A stretch of DNA of 64,000 bases from Candidatus Heimdallarchaeota archaeon. GTDB lineage: Archaea; Asgardarchaeota; Heimdallarchaeia; Heimdallarchaeales; Kariarchaeaceae. This document shows, one piece after another, positions 36,979-44,888 of the stretch. The number at the start of each line of letters is the position of its first letter. The first letter of the stretch is position 1. The position numbers and the translations under genes are program-made. The stretch spans positions 62,001-126,000 of the forward strand of contig JADCLS010000018.1 of NCBI GenBank assembly GCA_026702845.1, in the 5' to 3' direction. The notes below the pieces were generated by a model. It was not told where the DNA came from, made no database searches, and saw only the letters and a program-made list of their open reading frames with translations.

Positions 36979-37620
36979 ATGAAAGAAAAATTTCTGATTG
37001 TTTACAGAGCAATAATATTTTCTATGGCCTTACACATGCAACTTTATCAACAATATCTAGTTTGTACAGAGAATGCCTGGAATCTTGTTTGTTTTGCAAG
37101 ATTAAAATACTTGTCTAATCAGGTGAATTGGGTGGTGATTTTCTGGTTTGGTATCAATCTCATAGCCACCTTGAAGAAGGATGATGCACTGGCTAATCGA
37201 TTCAAGGGAAAATTCCAAGGAGCAACAACTGTGTATATCATGATTGTTGGCCTGGCATATCACTTCCTGCTAAGTGGTAATGAAAGTTTTACACCTGGTA
37301 CTTGGGATCATTATTCAAATATCGTTGTACACTACCTTGTGCCAATAACAATGGTGATAGACTGGATACTCAGTAATGAGCAAGAGTATGAATGGTCATA
37401 TCTAAAGATATGGGTTATATATCCATCCCTCTATGCAATTTTAGCAATTATCAATGGATTACTGGGTCTTGAAAAGGGATATATTTATGGTTTCCTTGAT
37501 CCTAAAAATGGATGGGGCATGGTGGTTATCATGATTATCGCTATTTATGTTCTCTTTTTCCTTCTCTCTGCAATAATAATTGGGGGAAGCAAAAAACTTT
37601 CCAAGAATTCGAATGTATAG
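36979..37620 (+). CDS. Pr6Pr/AIG1-like membrane protein
   Basis: A 213-residue protein with six membrane helices. The fourth segment carries SNIVVHYLVPITMVIDWIL, and the fifth begins with a W-x-x-YP pattern (KIWVIYPSLYAI) before YGFLD. This matches the layout of the Pr6Pr bacterial/archaeal family, which is related to eukaryotic FAR-17a/AIG1 proteins, where a membrane threonine and histidine catalyse hydrolysis of hydroxy fatty acid esters. The histidine is visible here (about residue 118). A threonine pair (ATTVYIM) may be the nucleophile region. Enzyme activity is an inference. The leaderless start is supported by the TATA box. Confidence 0.6.
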   Translation: MKEKFLIVYRAIIFSMALHMQLYQQYLVCTENAWNLVCFARLKYLSNQVNWVVIFWFGINLIATLKKDDALANRFKGKFQGATTVYIMIVGLAYHFLLSGNESFTPGTWDHYSNIVVHYLVPITMVIDWILSNEQEYEWSYLKIWVIYPSLYAILAIINGLLGLEKGYIYGFLDPKNGWGMVVIMIIAIYVLFFLLSAIIIGGSKKLSKNSNV

Positions 37621-37643
37621 TTGGTATAAAATCTGTTATTTAG

Positions 37644-37661
37644 TTTTCGAAACTCCGAAAA
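37644..37661. promoter_or_regulatory. Inverted repeat upstream of the DtxR-type gene, operator candidate
   Basis: TTTTCG-aaactc-CGAAAA has perfect 6-base arms and ends 13 bases before the TATA box of the DtxR gene. Such genes are often autoregulated (family knowledge). The assignment is an inference. Confidence 0.35.
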
Positions 37662-37674
37662 TTATTAATAATTA

Positions 37675-37681
37675 TTTTATA
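37675..37681 (+). promoter_or_regulatory. TATA box for the DtxR-type regulator
   Basis: TTTTATA lies about 23-25 bases before the ATG at 37701. Confidence 0.5.
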
Positions 37682-37700
37682 GGTTCTACTAACTCTATAC

Positions 37701-38186
37701 ATGAAAAAAATGCTAGAATTAAAAGATAATATTGATCATAATGAAATACTTGGTCGAGAACTAAGTGGTAGACTAAATGAATCATTAGTGCTTATTCACC
37801 TCATATTATGCGATACCAATCTTCCCAATCCACTTGGAATGACCACAGCTGAGCTAGCAGTAGATCTAGATAAATCACAGTCTACTATCGCAACTGTTGT
37901 GAAGAGACTTGGTAACAATGGTCTTGTAATACATAAGAAAGGAGAGAAAGTAATGCTAACTAATGCAGGAAGAGCAATGGCCAACAAACTTCTCAGACGA
38001 CACCGACTTCTTGGCGTATTAATCTCACAAGTAACAGATAAAGACACTGCACATAAGGAGGCTTTATCCCTGATGTTAATCAGTTCAGATAAGGTAATCA
38101 ACAAAATTGACGAGGATTTCAATTCTCCTAAAGAATGCCCATGTGGAAAAAGAATCCCAACGAAATCTGAATGTGTTTGCAGATAA
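37701..38186 (+). CDS. DtxR/MntR-family metal-dependent regulator
   Basis: A 161-residue protein. A winged helix at about 45-95 (TTAELAVDLDKSQSTIATVVKRLGNNGLV) is followed by GRAMANKLLRRHRLLGVLI, the hallmark RRHRLLE helix of DtxR proteins. The dimer helices (HKEALSLMLISSDKV) and ECPCGKRIP come next, matching the family's CPHGxPIP end. The metal-binding pattern H-x-x-EA is partly kept (HKEA), while the second E-x-x-(E/H) is replaced by hydrophobic residues, so the metal choice may be altered. No SH3-like FeoA domain follows. A palindrome precedes its promoter. Iron or manganese control is likely. Confidence 0.78.
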   Translation: MKKMLELKDNIDHNEILGRELSGRLNESLVLIHLILCDTNLPNPLGMTTAELAVDLDKSQSTIATVVKRLGNNGLVIHKKGEKVMLTNAGRAMANKLLRRHRLLGVLISQVTDKDTAHKEALSLMLISSDKVINKIDEDFNSPKECPCGKRIPTKSECVCR

Positions 38187-38209
38187 TCTATGATGTAGAC
38201 CAAGGATAG

Positions 38210-38217
38210 AGTTATAA
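38210..38217 (+). promoter_or_regulatory. TATA box for the aIF5A gene
   Basis: TTATAATC is centred about 27 bases before the ATG at 38241, inside the short spacer after the DtxR gene. Confidence 0.45.
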
Positions 38218-38240
38218 TCATAGAATCACTTTCTAATGTA

Positions 38241-38663
38241 ATGTCTAACTTTGATATCAAGAAGACATCTGAGATTAAACCTGGAATGCATATTATTTTA
38301 GATAACATGTTATACCAGGTGAAATCTGTAAACAGAACTCCTGGACCAGGCAAACATGGTCATGCTAAGACTATAATGATCCTGTTAGATTCCAATTCTA
38401 AGACTAAGCGGTATCTCAAGTTAACTGGAAAGGAGAGTTTCAAAGTACCAGTAATGGAAACTTTCATTGCTCAGATCATCAATAAAGATGATAGAATTAT
38501 CGACCTCATGGATCAATCCTATGTGATCTTTCAACTGGATATCAAGGATTGTTCTCTTGAAATAGGAGATTATGTTGAGATTAGGAGAATAATGAATAAG
38601 GTGATAATTACAAGAAAACTTGAGCCACCAAATAGATTTGTGATCATCTATCATGCCTGCTAA
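38241..38663 (+). CDS. eif5a: Translation factor 5A (aIF5A), hypusine-containing
   Basis: A 140-residue homologue of aIF5A/eIF5A, which helps ribosomes through difficult peptide bonds. The SH3-like N-domain shows IKPGMHIILDNMLYQVKSV. The modification loop GPGKHGHAK places the hypusine-acceptor lysine at K38, with the GHAK of eukaryotic factors. The OB-fold C-domain has VPVMETFIAQIINKDDRIIDLMDQSY, matching the family's P-x-x-E-x-x-xAQ and LMD-x-x-Y. It is more diverged than most archaeal versions and has a short extra tail (PPNRFVIIYHAC), so a second copy elsewhere in the genome is possible. It has its own TATA box. Confidence 0.85.
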   Translation: MSNFDIKKTSEIKPGMHIILDNMLYQVKSVNRTPGPGKHGHAKTIMILLDSNSKTKRYLKLTGKESFKVPVMETFIAQIINKDDRIIDLMDQSYVIFQLDIKDCSLEIGDYVEIRRIMNKVIITRKLEPPNRFVIIYHAC

Positions 38664-38728
38664 CACATATTCATTTTATACTAACAAAAAAATATATTTT
38701 TGTACTTGGTACTTCTATTTAACAAATA

Positions 38729-38739
38729 ACATATAATAT
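38729..38739 (+). promoter_or_regulatory. TATA box for the 7TM-longin gene
   Basis: CATATAATATA is centred about 27 bases before the ATG at 38762. Confidence 0.5.
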
Positions 38740-38761
38740 ATAGAAAAATCGGGAAATCAGA

Positions 38762-39856
38762 ATGGAATTCAGTGTAGCACTTCTTATTTTCATTTTCGAA
38801 TTCACAGTGTTTCTTTTCATCGGTGGATCATCTATTCAACGGTATATTAGATATCGATACATAGCAGATCTTAATCTATCCCTGGCATTCGGTTTGGCTA
38901 TAATAACAGCAATTCAGAGATATTATATTACCTTTCTTGATGATATTAAACTGATTACCCTTATTTATCGATCATTGAATTTCTTCCTAATGGTTGAGAT
39001 ATTCTTTTTCTATACAGCATTCACTCTTTACTACAAGAATGAATTCACAGTATCGATCACTGTATTTGGGTTCATCACAGGAATTCTAACTGGAGCCTTT
39101 CTCTATGATCCCAGTTTCAAGGTTTTGTATGATGAAGCCACTAAATCATATAATGGAGTATATGATAGTACTCTATTACTTTTCATTGGCCCTCTCATTG
39201 TGTTTGCCTTTATCAGGATGGTTCAGCCCATGTTGCGTAAAATGAGATCGGTTGACAATAGAAAGGATCGTAGACAATTACTATTGATGAGTTTGGGAAT
39301 TACCATAATTCTTGGATGGGGAGTAGGTGCTGGCTTTACATCCATCGCAAGCTTCCGAATGATCCGCCCCCTACTATTTGCACTGGGATGGTCCATTTGG
39401 TTTCTTTCCTCAAGACGAAATCCATTCTTCCTTTCCATATCTAATGCAAAACCGCAATCACTGTATATCTCTGATCATACTGGTCATCTGTACTATAATT
39501 ATGATTTTGAGGGGGAGAAAAATTATGAGCCAGAGATGGTATCTGCACTAGTTACTGCAATCAATGCCTTTGCCAATGATATATTCCAGACCAAACGAGG
39601 AGTGGAGCAGTTTAAAATGGGTGACTCCATGATCGTAACAACACAAATAGATAATTACTTCTTCCACCTTGTTGTTTCCAATCCTGATGATACATTGGTG
39701 GGTATGTTGAAGTATTTCGCATTAGAAAGCATTGGTGAGTTGAATGAATTGAATTCTCATGAAACTGCAGATTTGAATACGTTAATTAGAAATACTTTTT
39801 CCAAATTGCAAATAATTAGTAAGGATATTACTGTGTTACCAGAAATTGAGAAATGA
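38762..39856 (+). CDS. Seven-helix membrane protein with C-terminal longin/roadblock-like domain
   Basis: A 364-residue protein. Residues 1-215 hold seven membrane segments with basic cytoplasmic loops (RKMRSVDNRKDRRQ). After RRNPFF, residues about 232-345 form a soluble domain. It opens with SLYISDHTGHLYYNYDF (strand, turn, strand), followed by a helix (MVSALVTAINAFANDIF) and GDSMIVTTQIDNYFFHLVV. This strand-turn-strand-helix order is typical of the longin/roadblock-like modules that are expanded in Asgard archaea (family knowledge). The domain would face the cytoplasm and could bind small GTPases. No GTPase gene lies nearby. Sensor or trafficking role is an inference. Confidence 0.6.
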   Translation: MEFSVALLIFIFEFTVFLFIGGSSIQRYIRYRYIADLNLSLAFGLAIITAIQRYYITFLDDIKLITLIYRSLNFFLMVEIFFFYTAFTLYYKNEFTVSITVFGFITGILTGAFLYDPSFKVLYDEATKSYNGVYDSTLLLFIGPLIVFAFIRMVQPMLRKMRSVDNRKDRRQLLLMSLGITIILGWGVGAGFTSIASFRMIRPLLFALGWSIWFLSSRRNPFFLSISNAKPQSLYISDHTGHLYYNYDFEGEKNYEPEMVSALVTAINAFANDIFQTKRGVEQFKMGDSMIVTTQIDNYFFHLVVSNPDDTLVGMLKYFALESIGELNELNSHETADLNTLIRNTFSKLQIISKDITVLPEIEK

Positions 39857-39861
39857 ATATT

Positions 39862-40674
39862 TTATCCTTTGAGTGTCTTCAGATCCATATTCTGTACTTC
39901 AAGTAATCTTTGAGAGTAGTCTGGTTCCCTTCCTTTTACTAGTGCAAGATATTCCTCCCATACTTGAGATACAGGAGGAGTTCGCATTCCTTTGAGCTCT
40001 GCAAAAATTAGTGGATTTATTAAAGCAGGCCTGCCTATCATTATCCCCCACATCCCAAGATCTTTCATCCTCTGAACATCTTCAGCTGATTGGATATCTC
40101 CATTCGCTACAATGTTCTTATTATCATAGATTCTATTGATCTCTTCGAATACTGTCCAATCTGCGGGTATTTCATAGCCCTGAGATCGATATCTCGCATG
40201 CAACACAAAGAAATCTGCATCCACTTTGTCTATTAATCTCAAATATATCCTATCCTCCTTCTCCTGTTTAGTCATTCCCAAGCGCATTTTCACAGAGACA
40301 GGAAAACCATGATCCTTTACTATATCAACCATTCTAGCAACTTTGGTTGGACGACCGATCATCTTTGATCCAAGGCCAGAATTGATATATCCTTGTGATG
40401 GACAGCCTAGATTGAAATTAAATCCCTTGAATCCTGGTTTTGGATCATAGTTAGATAGGAATTTTTCCAACAGGGGTTCTTTAGTACCCATAAATTGGAG
40501 ATGAGATGGAGTTCCGTCCTCTATTCTAATACGTTTTAATGCAGATGGTTTACCCTTTGCTAATAATTCGAAACGAATCAGTTCTGAGAAAGTATGATCA
40601 GCACCATATTTATGTAAAATACTCCTGTAGCTAGGATCTATCAGCTTCTCAATCGGGGCCAACATATATTGCAT
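39862..40674 (-). CDS. tRNA-dihydrouridine synthase (Dus)
   Basis: A 270-residue FMN-dependent enzyme that reduces uridines in tRNA. Motifs in order are MLAPIEKLIDPSYR, the catalytic loop NLGCPSQGY with C91, PVSVKMRLG with K129, VLHARYRSQGY with H159, then NGDIQSAEDV and GIMIGRPAL, which bind FMN phosphate. It is shorter than most bacterial Dus proteins (about 310-330), mainly in the C-terminal helical tRNA-binding part. The ATG lies about 27 bases after a minus-strand TATA box near 40694-40706. It converges with the 7TM-longin gene. Confidence 0.9.
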   Translation of the reverse strand: MQYMLAPIEKLIDPSYRSILHKYGADHTFSELIRFELLAKGKPSALKRIRIEDGTPSHLQFMGTKEPLLEKFLSNYDPKPGFKGFNFNLGCPSQGYINSGLGSKMIGRPTKVARMVDIVKDHGFPVSVKMRLGMTKQEKEDRIYLRLIDKVDADFFVLHARYRSQGYEIPADWTVFEEINRIYDNKNIVANGDIQSAEDVQRMKDLGMWGIMIGRPALINPLIFAELKGMRTPPVSQVWEEYLALVKGREPDYSQRLLEVQNMDLKTLKG

Positions 40675-40719
40675 AACTAGTGATTTGCACTTGTAAATAT
40701 AAATCTGTACACCTTCATC

Positions 40720-41050
40720 AATATATTATAGTTGATAGAAATAGATGATCAAATAGAAATTAGATTCTCAGTTTATTCAATCATATAATCCTTATGAATC
40801 CTAAATATCCGAGGAGTGATGTTAGTTTTGGATGGATTGATCAGGTTTTTCCAAGATCTGACTAATTTTCAGAGATAGAATTCTAATGTATTCACCATAA
40901 AATCCCTAGTATATCAAACCAAGGTAAATCAAGATAAAAAGAACAAAAATTAATTCTGGTGGAAATGTATTTTAACCGATTTTGAACCAGAATATGGATA
41001 AGAATTATTCATATTGCATTTTTAATTTTCTCCAAAAAAAATTGTAAAAC
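40720..41050. other. Intergenic stretch without recognised genes
   Basis: Beyond the Dus promoter I see only AT-rich sequence and one 23-codon frame (40795-40866) with no support. 41216-41470 is likewise empty. Confidence 0.5.
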
Positions 41051-41061
41051 TATTTATATTA
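41051..41061 (+). promoter_or_regulatory. TATA box for the membrane microprotein
   Basis: TATTTATATTA is centred 25 bases before the ATG at 41081. Confidence 0.55.
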
Positions 41062-41080
41062 GACTATTTTTTATGGAAGT

Positions 41081-41215
41081 ATGATTATTGAAATCATGCA
41101 GACAATAATGGGTTTGAGCCTTGAACTATTAATAATAGCAATACCAGTCATTTTTACACAATGGCCAAAACAATGGGGACCACCAAACCCACCCGAACCA
41201 GAAGAAGATGATTAA
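41081..41215 (+). CDS. Single-span membrane microprotein (44 residues)
   Basis: ATG to TAA gives 44 residues. A hydrophobic segment (MGLSLELLIIAIPVIF) is followed by TQWPKQWGPPNPPEPEEDD, a proline-rich acidic tail. The strong TATA box 25 bases upstream fits a leaderless message, and the length, single helix and tidy charged tail argue against a chance frame. It stands alone in a gap of about 800 bases. Function unknown; small membrane proteins often regulate a larger partner (general knowledge). Confidence 0.5.
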   Translation: MIIEIMQTIMGLSLELLIIAIPVIFTQWPKQWGPPNPPEPEEDD

Positions 41216-41470
41216 TTCTTAATCTAAGTTTTTGAGATTTGATTAAGGTACACAAAATTGATTTATCTGTTAACATAAAAAAAATTCTAACAAGAAATGT
41301 AGTCGAAATATTGATTTTTATGCTATCTTCTCCACAATATGAATTGATTACTCTTTACTCAAATGTATCAATTTCATTTGAATCTCAATGTCAATTTATT
41401 TAGATTTTTCCTTGTTACTTATCTGAGAACCTATAATTTCCTGAAATCAAACCCAGAACCTCTACGAAGT

Positions 41471-43141
41471 CTATTCATCATTACTCATCACTAGAATATC
41501 TTGAGATAAAGCAAATGATAAATATGGTAGAATTTGATCATCAATAACAAATTTTACTCTAAAATATGAATTGAAATCAAATAACGCAATTTTTTCTCGA
41601 TAATGTTCATCAACAAATTCCGATTTTTTATTTCTGATAATCTTGATATATTCTTGTAGTTGTGGGATTATCTTTCTTGGTTCAATAATTGGAAACAAAC
41701 TGTCAAAATTAATATTGTCAAAATCATTTTTCTCAATTGCAGATATAATACTGTAAATGAGTTCTAAGTTATATATTTGAGGAGACCACTTTAATGAATT
41801 ATCTATAAAATGCTTCATAGTATGGTTAAATTCAAATAATCTCTTATTTGACTCTAAATGTGAAAAAAATGTATATCTCGCTTGATATATTAATGCAAAA
41901 TGAGACTGGTGATGTATTGGATCCAATTCTTTCATCTGAGTTTCGAGCTCAGATAGTAAAATCCCAAATTGCTCATACTCGCCTGTAATATGTAATTGAA
42001 GAGAATATATGGCTAGAACAGTTTTAATTATTTCAAAGTATTTTTGAGTAAAGGGTGATTCAAATATGTTTTGATCTTCATGTATATGTTCTAAATATTG
42101 TTTTATCTCTAAGAAATCTGGAATAATTTCAAGTAATCTATTAAGAAAAATATTCTGCCTAATTTTGGGAAGATCCTCTAAATAATACACATCTGTGTTA
42201 ATTATTGCTTCCCATAGTTCTAGAAAAGCTTTTGTATAAATAGTGCCTATATGACCAATCATTAACATAAATGGATTCTTGAAATCATCTTCAATTGTTC
42301 CATCATTTTCCAGTTCCTGTAAATACCTATAATTAGATCTGATCTTGGAGTTTATACTTTTTAGGAAACCAAAAATGGATTTGAGATCATTTCCAATCTT
42401 TGGAGGTAGAATTTTTAGAATATCATGATCAAAGCGTGGTAAAGCTGAAAATGTATTCACTATCATAGAGAATGGATTTAAGTAAAATGGGAATAGAGTA
42501 TAATGATGATTGGCATATCCCCTTTTACTGATAATTTCAGCATCTAATAATGCAGAGTAATCAGTTTTTTCTACTCTTTCGATAACTAAAATTATCAGTT
42601 CAAGATAGGTTCTAATCCATTGTATGTAGGTATCTTGATCAATTATAGTTATTATAGATAATGCATTATAATATACATCTGAAGAAGTCTCTAGGAATTT
42701 TAGATAAACAGTAATCTTATAATAATCCAATCTATTTTCGATAATACCCATTTGTCTTTTTCTAATATCTTCAGGTAATTGTGGTAACCCTAGAATCAAT
42801 TCTGAAAGCAATATCGCGGTTGAAATCTGTTTCTTTTCCGTTTCACTGGATTTTAACATAATATTGTAGATAATATAACTGATAAGTGATGATGTAATTA
42901 GATAATTGAGATCATAAAAATGATCATGTTTAATTGTATTTAGGTAAGATTTAAACGTATACATCATAGATTGAAGGGCAGATATATCTAGAGAAGGTAA
43001 ATTTAGATATAAGAGTTCTGAGAAATTATCAAATAAATTGCCAATTCCTGAAATTTGAGGATCTGAAGTGTCCATTCCATCCCGTAGAGCACTTCTTATT
43101 TTTTCCATCGCATCAACCAGAACTTGTGGTGTATCTTCCAT
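41471..43141 (-). CDS. Large helical protein, unknown function
   Basis: A 556-residue, almost entirely helical cytoplasmic protein with no signal, membrane segment or catalytic motif that I can name. Helix pairs of TPR-like length recur, for example around residues 150-200 and 380-440 (AIYSLQLHITGEYEQFGILL). The sequence is rich in Ile, Leu, Tyr and Asn. The ATG lies about 26 bases after a minus-strand TATA-like CTTTAAAC at 43163-43170. A TPR/solenoid scaffold is the best guess. Confidence 0.55.
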   Translation of the reverse strand: MEDTPQVLVDAMEKIRSALRDGMDTSDPQISGIGNLFDNFSELLYLNLPSLDISALQSMMYTFKSYLNTIKHDHFYDLNYLITSSLISYIIYNIMLKSSETEKKQISTAILLSELILGLPQLPEDIRKRQMGIIENRLDYYKITVYLKFLETSSDVYYNALSIITIIDQDTYIQWIRTYLELIILVIERVEKTDYSALLDAEIISKRGYANHHYTLFPFYLNPFSMIVNTFSALPRFDHDILKILPPKIGNDLKSIFGFLKSINSKIRSNYRYLQELENDGTIEDDFKNPFMLMIGHIGTIYTKAFLELWEAIINTDVYYLEDLPKIRQNIFLNRLLEIIPDFLEIKQYLEHIHEDQNIFESPFTQKYFEIIKTVLAIYSLQLHITGEYEQFGILLSELETQMKELDPIHHQSHFALIYQARYTFFSHLESNKRLFEFNHTMKHFIDNSLKWSPQIYNLELIYSIISAIEKNDFDNINFDSLFPIIEPRKIIPQLQEYIKIIRNKKSEFVDEHYREKIALFDFNSYFRVKFVIDDQILPYLSFALSQDILVMSNDE

Positions 43142-43309
43142 AATTTTAGAAAATCAACCAATACTTTAAACGATTGTGTATCTTTAAGTACATTTGAAAT
43201 CTATAATAAAACAAAAAAAAATCAGTAAAGAAACAAGCAACAATTTCTTCAAAATGATAAATATTGTATAGATAATAAAGAATTTAGAAATTCAATTTTA
43301 TAGCTATAG

Positions 43310-43337
43310 GTCGAGTCAGGAGTAAAAACTGAGCGAC
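43310..43337 (+). other. Small GC-rich hairpin in an AT-rich gap
   Basis: GTCG-AGT-CAG pairs with CTG-AG-CGAC around a loop of nine bases. It begins just after a TATA-like TTTTATA at 43297-43303. It could be a structured RNA leader or chance. Confidence 0.2.
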
Positions 43338-43412
43338 TTGCGGTGACTGAGGATTCTTATAATTCATGTAGAAACTGCATCAATCCAAATTATTTGTGAA
43401 ACCAAGATTCAA

Positions 43413-43673
43413 GTGGTATTAGGTGAATTTATACCTACTCTAGATATCAGTTCTTGGAATAGAGTTGGAACTCTCAGCAAAGGTGAAAAAAGCTTGGATC
43501 AGATAGATTCTTATACAATTATTAGTAATAAAGCACCACTGATGAGGATGATGACACCAGAAGAGTATCAATTCTTGAGTAGCATAATCAAAAATTTAGA
43601 TGACCAAAATTACAAGATGGCTGGTGCTTTCTTAAAGTTTGTATATACCCTAAAATTAATAGGAAAAGCTTAG
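43413..43673 (+). CDS. Small hypothetical protein
   Basis: An 86-residue frame beginning at GTG (or open from about 43347 without a clear start). It has no signal or membrane segment. The middle holds MTPEEYQFLSSIIKNLDDQNY, which looks like a folded helical segment. The start is unclear: no ATG is available, and the upstream stretch includes a CxxC-bearing frame (43343-43399) in another phase, so the gene may be frameshifted. Function not recognised. Confidence 0.35.
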   Translation: MVLGEFIPTLDISSWNRVGTLSKGEKSLDQIDSYTIISNKAPLMRMMTPEEYQFLSSIIKNLDDQNYKMAGAFLKFVYTLKLIGKA

Positions 43674-43679
43674 AAAATA

Positions 43680-44462
43680 TTACTTGGAAAAAAATCTTGG
43701 ATCCCTAAGCTTAATAGGTAAAAAATCAATATCATTCAATGATAAATATTCCATCTTTGGCATTTTTAGTAGGAAATCTGGCATTATATCTATGAAAGCA
43801 CTTTTTATATGGCATACTCGAAGATGTTTACAATTAATTATATCTGCGGGGATATCAGTTATGGGTGAAGTAATAAATAATGAAGACAGTAAAGGCATAT
43901 TGAGAACGCAATACAATAAATAATCATTTGAAAATTTATTCGAAGTAATGAATAAATCAGAAATATTTTTAATTGATGAATTTTCAAATGAAGTAAAGTC
44001 TAAAATGCTATTTTTAGATTTGATCTTGATTGAGGTCAGATTTGAAAGCTGAATTAAATCAGTAAAGCAATTAATATCAAATTCTCCTAATATAGTTATG
44101 GATTTCAGACTAAAGTAATTTATTTTCTGAGGCAGCTCAAGTTTATGTATTTTAATCGGTGATTCAATTGTTATTTTGTTAAGTTGGAGTGAGAAAAAAT
44201 GAGATGGGATAATTGTTGATACATTTTGTTCAAATATGATATTTAAAGGTTGAAGACCTGAAATTGATTCTGGTACAAAATATTTAATATATAGAATTTT
44301 TTTTTCATCGTTCCATTGATTACACAAATCACCTTTTATTTGAACTCCGAGTAATTCATATTCAAGTTTAATTATATTAATAATATTTTGTAATTCGAAA
44401 TATCTATCATTCTTTATATTTAGCCATTTTGGTTTTTGAGCTCGTGTTTTAAATATCATCAT
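43680..44462 (-). CDS. Leucine-rich-repeat-like protein
   Basis: About 260 residues. The start is set at the ATG at 44462 (MIFKTRAQKPKWLNI) because a TATA box at 44481-44490 lies about 24 bases before it; the frame opens 18 bases earlier. From about residue 60 onward, strands with regular Leu/Ile spacing repeat (LQLNKITIESPIKIHKLELP, LSNLTSIKIKSKN, LLSSLFITSPITDIP, MEYLSLNDIDFLPI), as in irregular leucine-rich repeats. There is no clear signal peptide. Such proteins bind other proteins; the partner is unknown. Confidence 0.5.
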   Translation of the reverse strand: MMIFKTRAQKPKWLNIKNDRYFELQNIINIIKLEYELLGVQIKGDLCNQWNDEKKILYIKYFVPESISGLQPLNIIFEQNVSTIIPSHFFSLQLNKITIESPIKIHKLELPQKINYFSLKSITILGEFDINCFTDLIQLSNLTSIKIKSKNSILDFTSFENSSIKNISDLFITSNKFSNDYLLYCVLNMPLLSSLFITSPITDIPADIINCKHLRVCHIKSAFIDIMPDFLLKMPKMEYLSLNDIDFLPIKLRDPRFFSK

Positions 44463-44622
44463 AGCAAATATAAGGAACATAATATATAAAATACTTTAGT
44501 TATGAATTAAATTTTTATTAATGAGTACTAATTTTGGCATATGTTTGAATAACTATCTAAATTAGATTGGTCGATCCCTATATTTTCTATCATTTTATTA
44601 TTTATCATATGCAGATCTCGAG

Positions 44623-44802
44623 ATGACATTGGTTATTAAAAATAATGCAAATACATTAGTAGAGGCAGATCTCCCAAAGAATGTTTATCATGATATGGCC
44701 AATAAGAAGAATATTATGATTGACTTATCTATCCATCAACCTCAAGGTCTGTTTTTGTTTAAGACTAAACTCTATTTCATGTTGTCGAATTCTATAAAAT
44801 GA
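44623..44802 (+). CDS. Possible small protein or gene fragment (59 residues)
   Basis: ATG to TGA, reading MTLVIKNNANTLVEADLPKN and on to KLYFMLSNSIK. Composition is coding-like, but no TATA box sits at the right distance and the C-terminal part looks improvised, so it may be the remnant of a longer gene. The rest of the gap 44481-44888 contains only the A1 promoter. Confidence 0.25.
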   Translation: MTLVIKNNANTLVEADLPKNVYHDMANKKNIMIDLSIHQPQGLFLFKTKLYFMLSNSIK

Positions 44803-44859
44803 TTTTTAACTAAATTATTTCTACTAAAGATTACAAATTTCTACCTTTTCCAAATTGAG

Positions 44860-44867
44860 TTTTAAAG
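44860..44867 (+). promoter_or_regulatory. TATA box for cassette A1-B1
   Basis: TTTTAAAG is centred about 25 bases before the ATG at 44889. Confidence 0.5.
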
Positions 44868-44888
44868 AAAAGGCGGACAGAACACTTA

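Noticed and set aside
40795..40866. A 23-codon frame in the gap after the Dus gene
   Set aside because: Too short, no TATA box at the right distance and no recognisable sequence.
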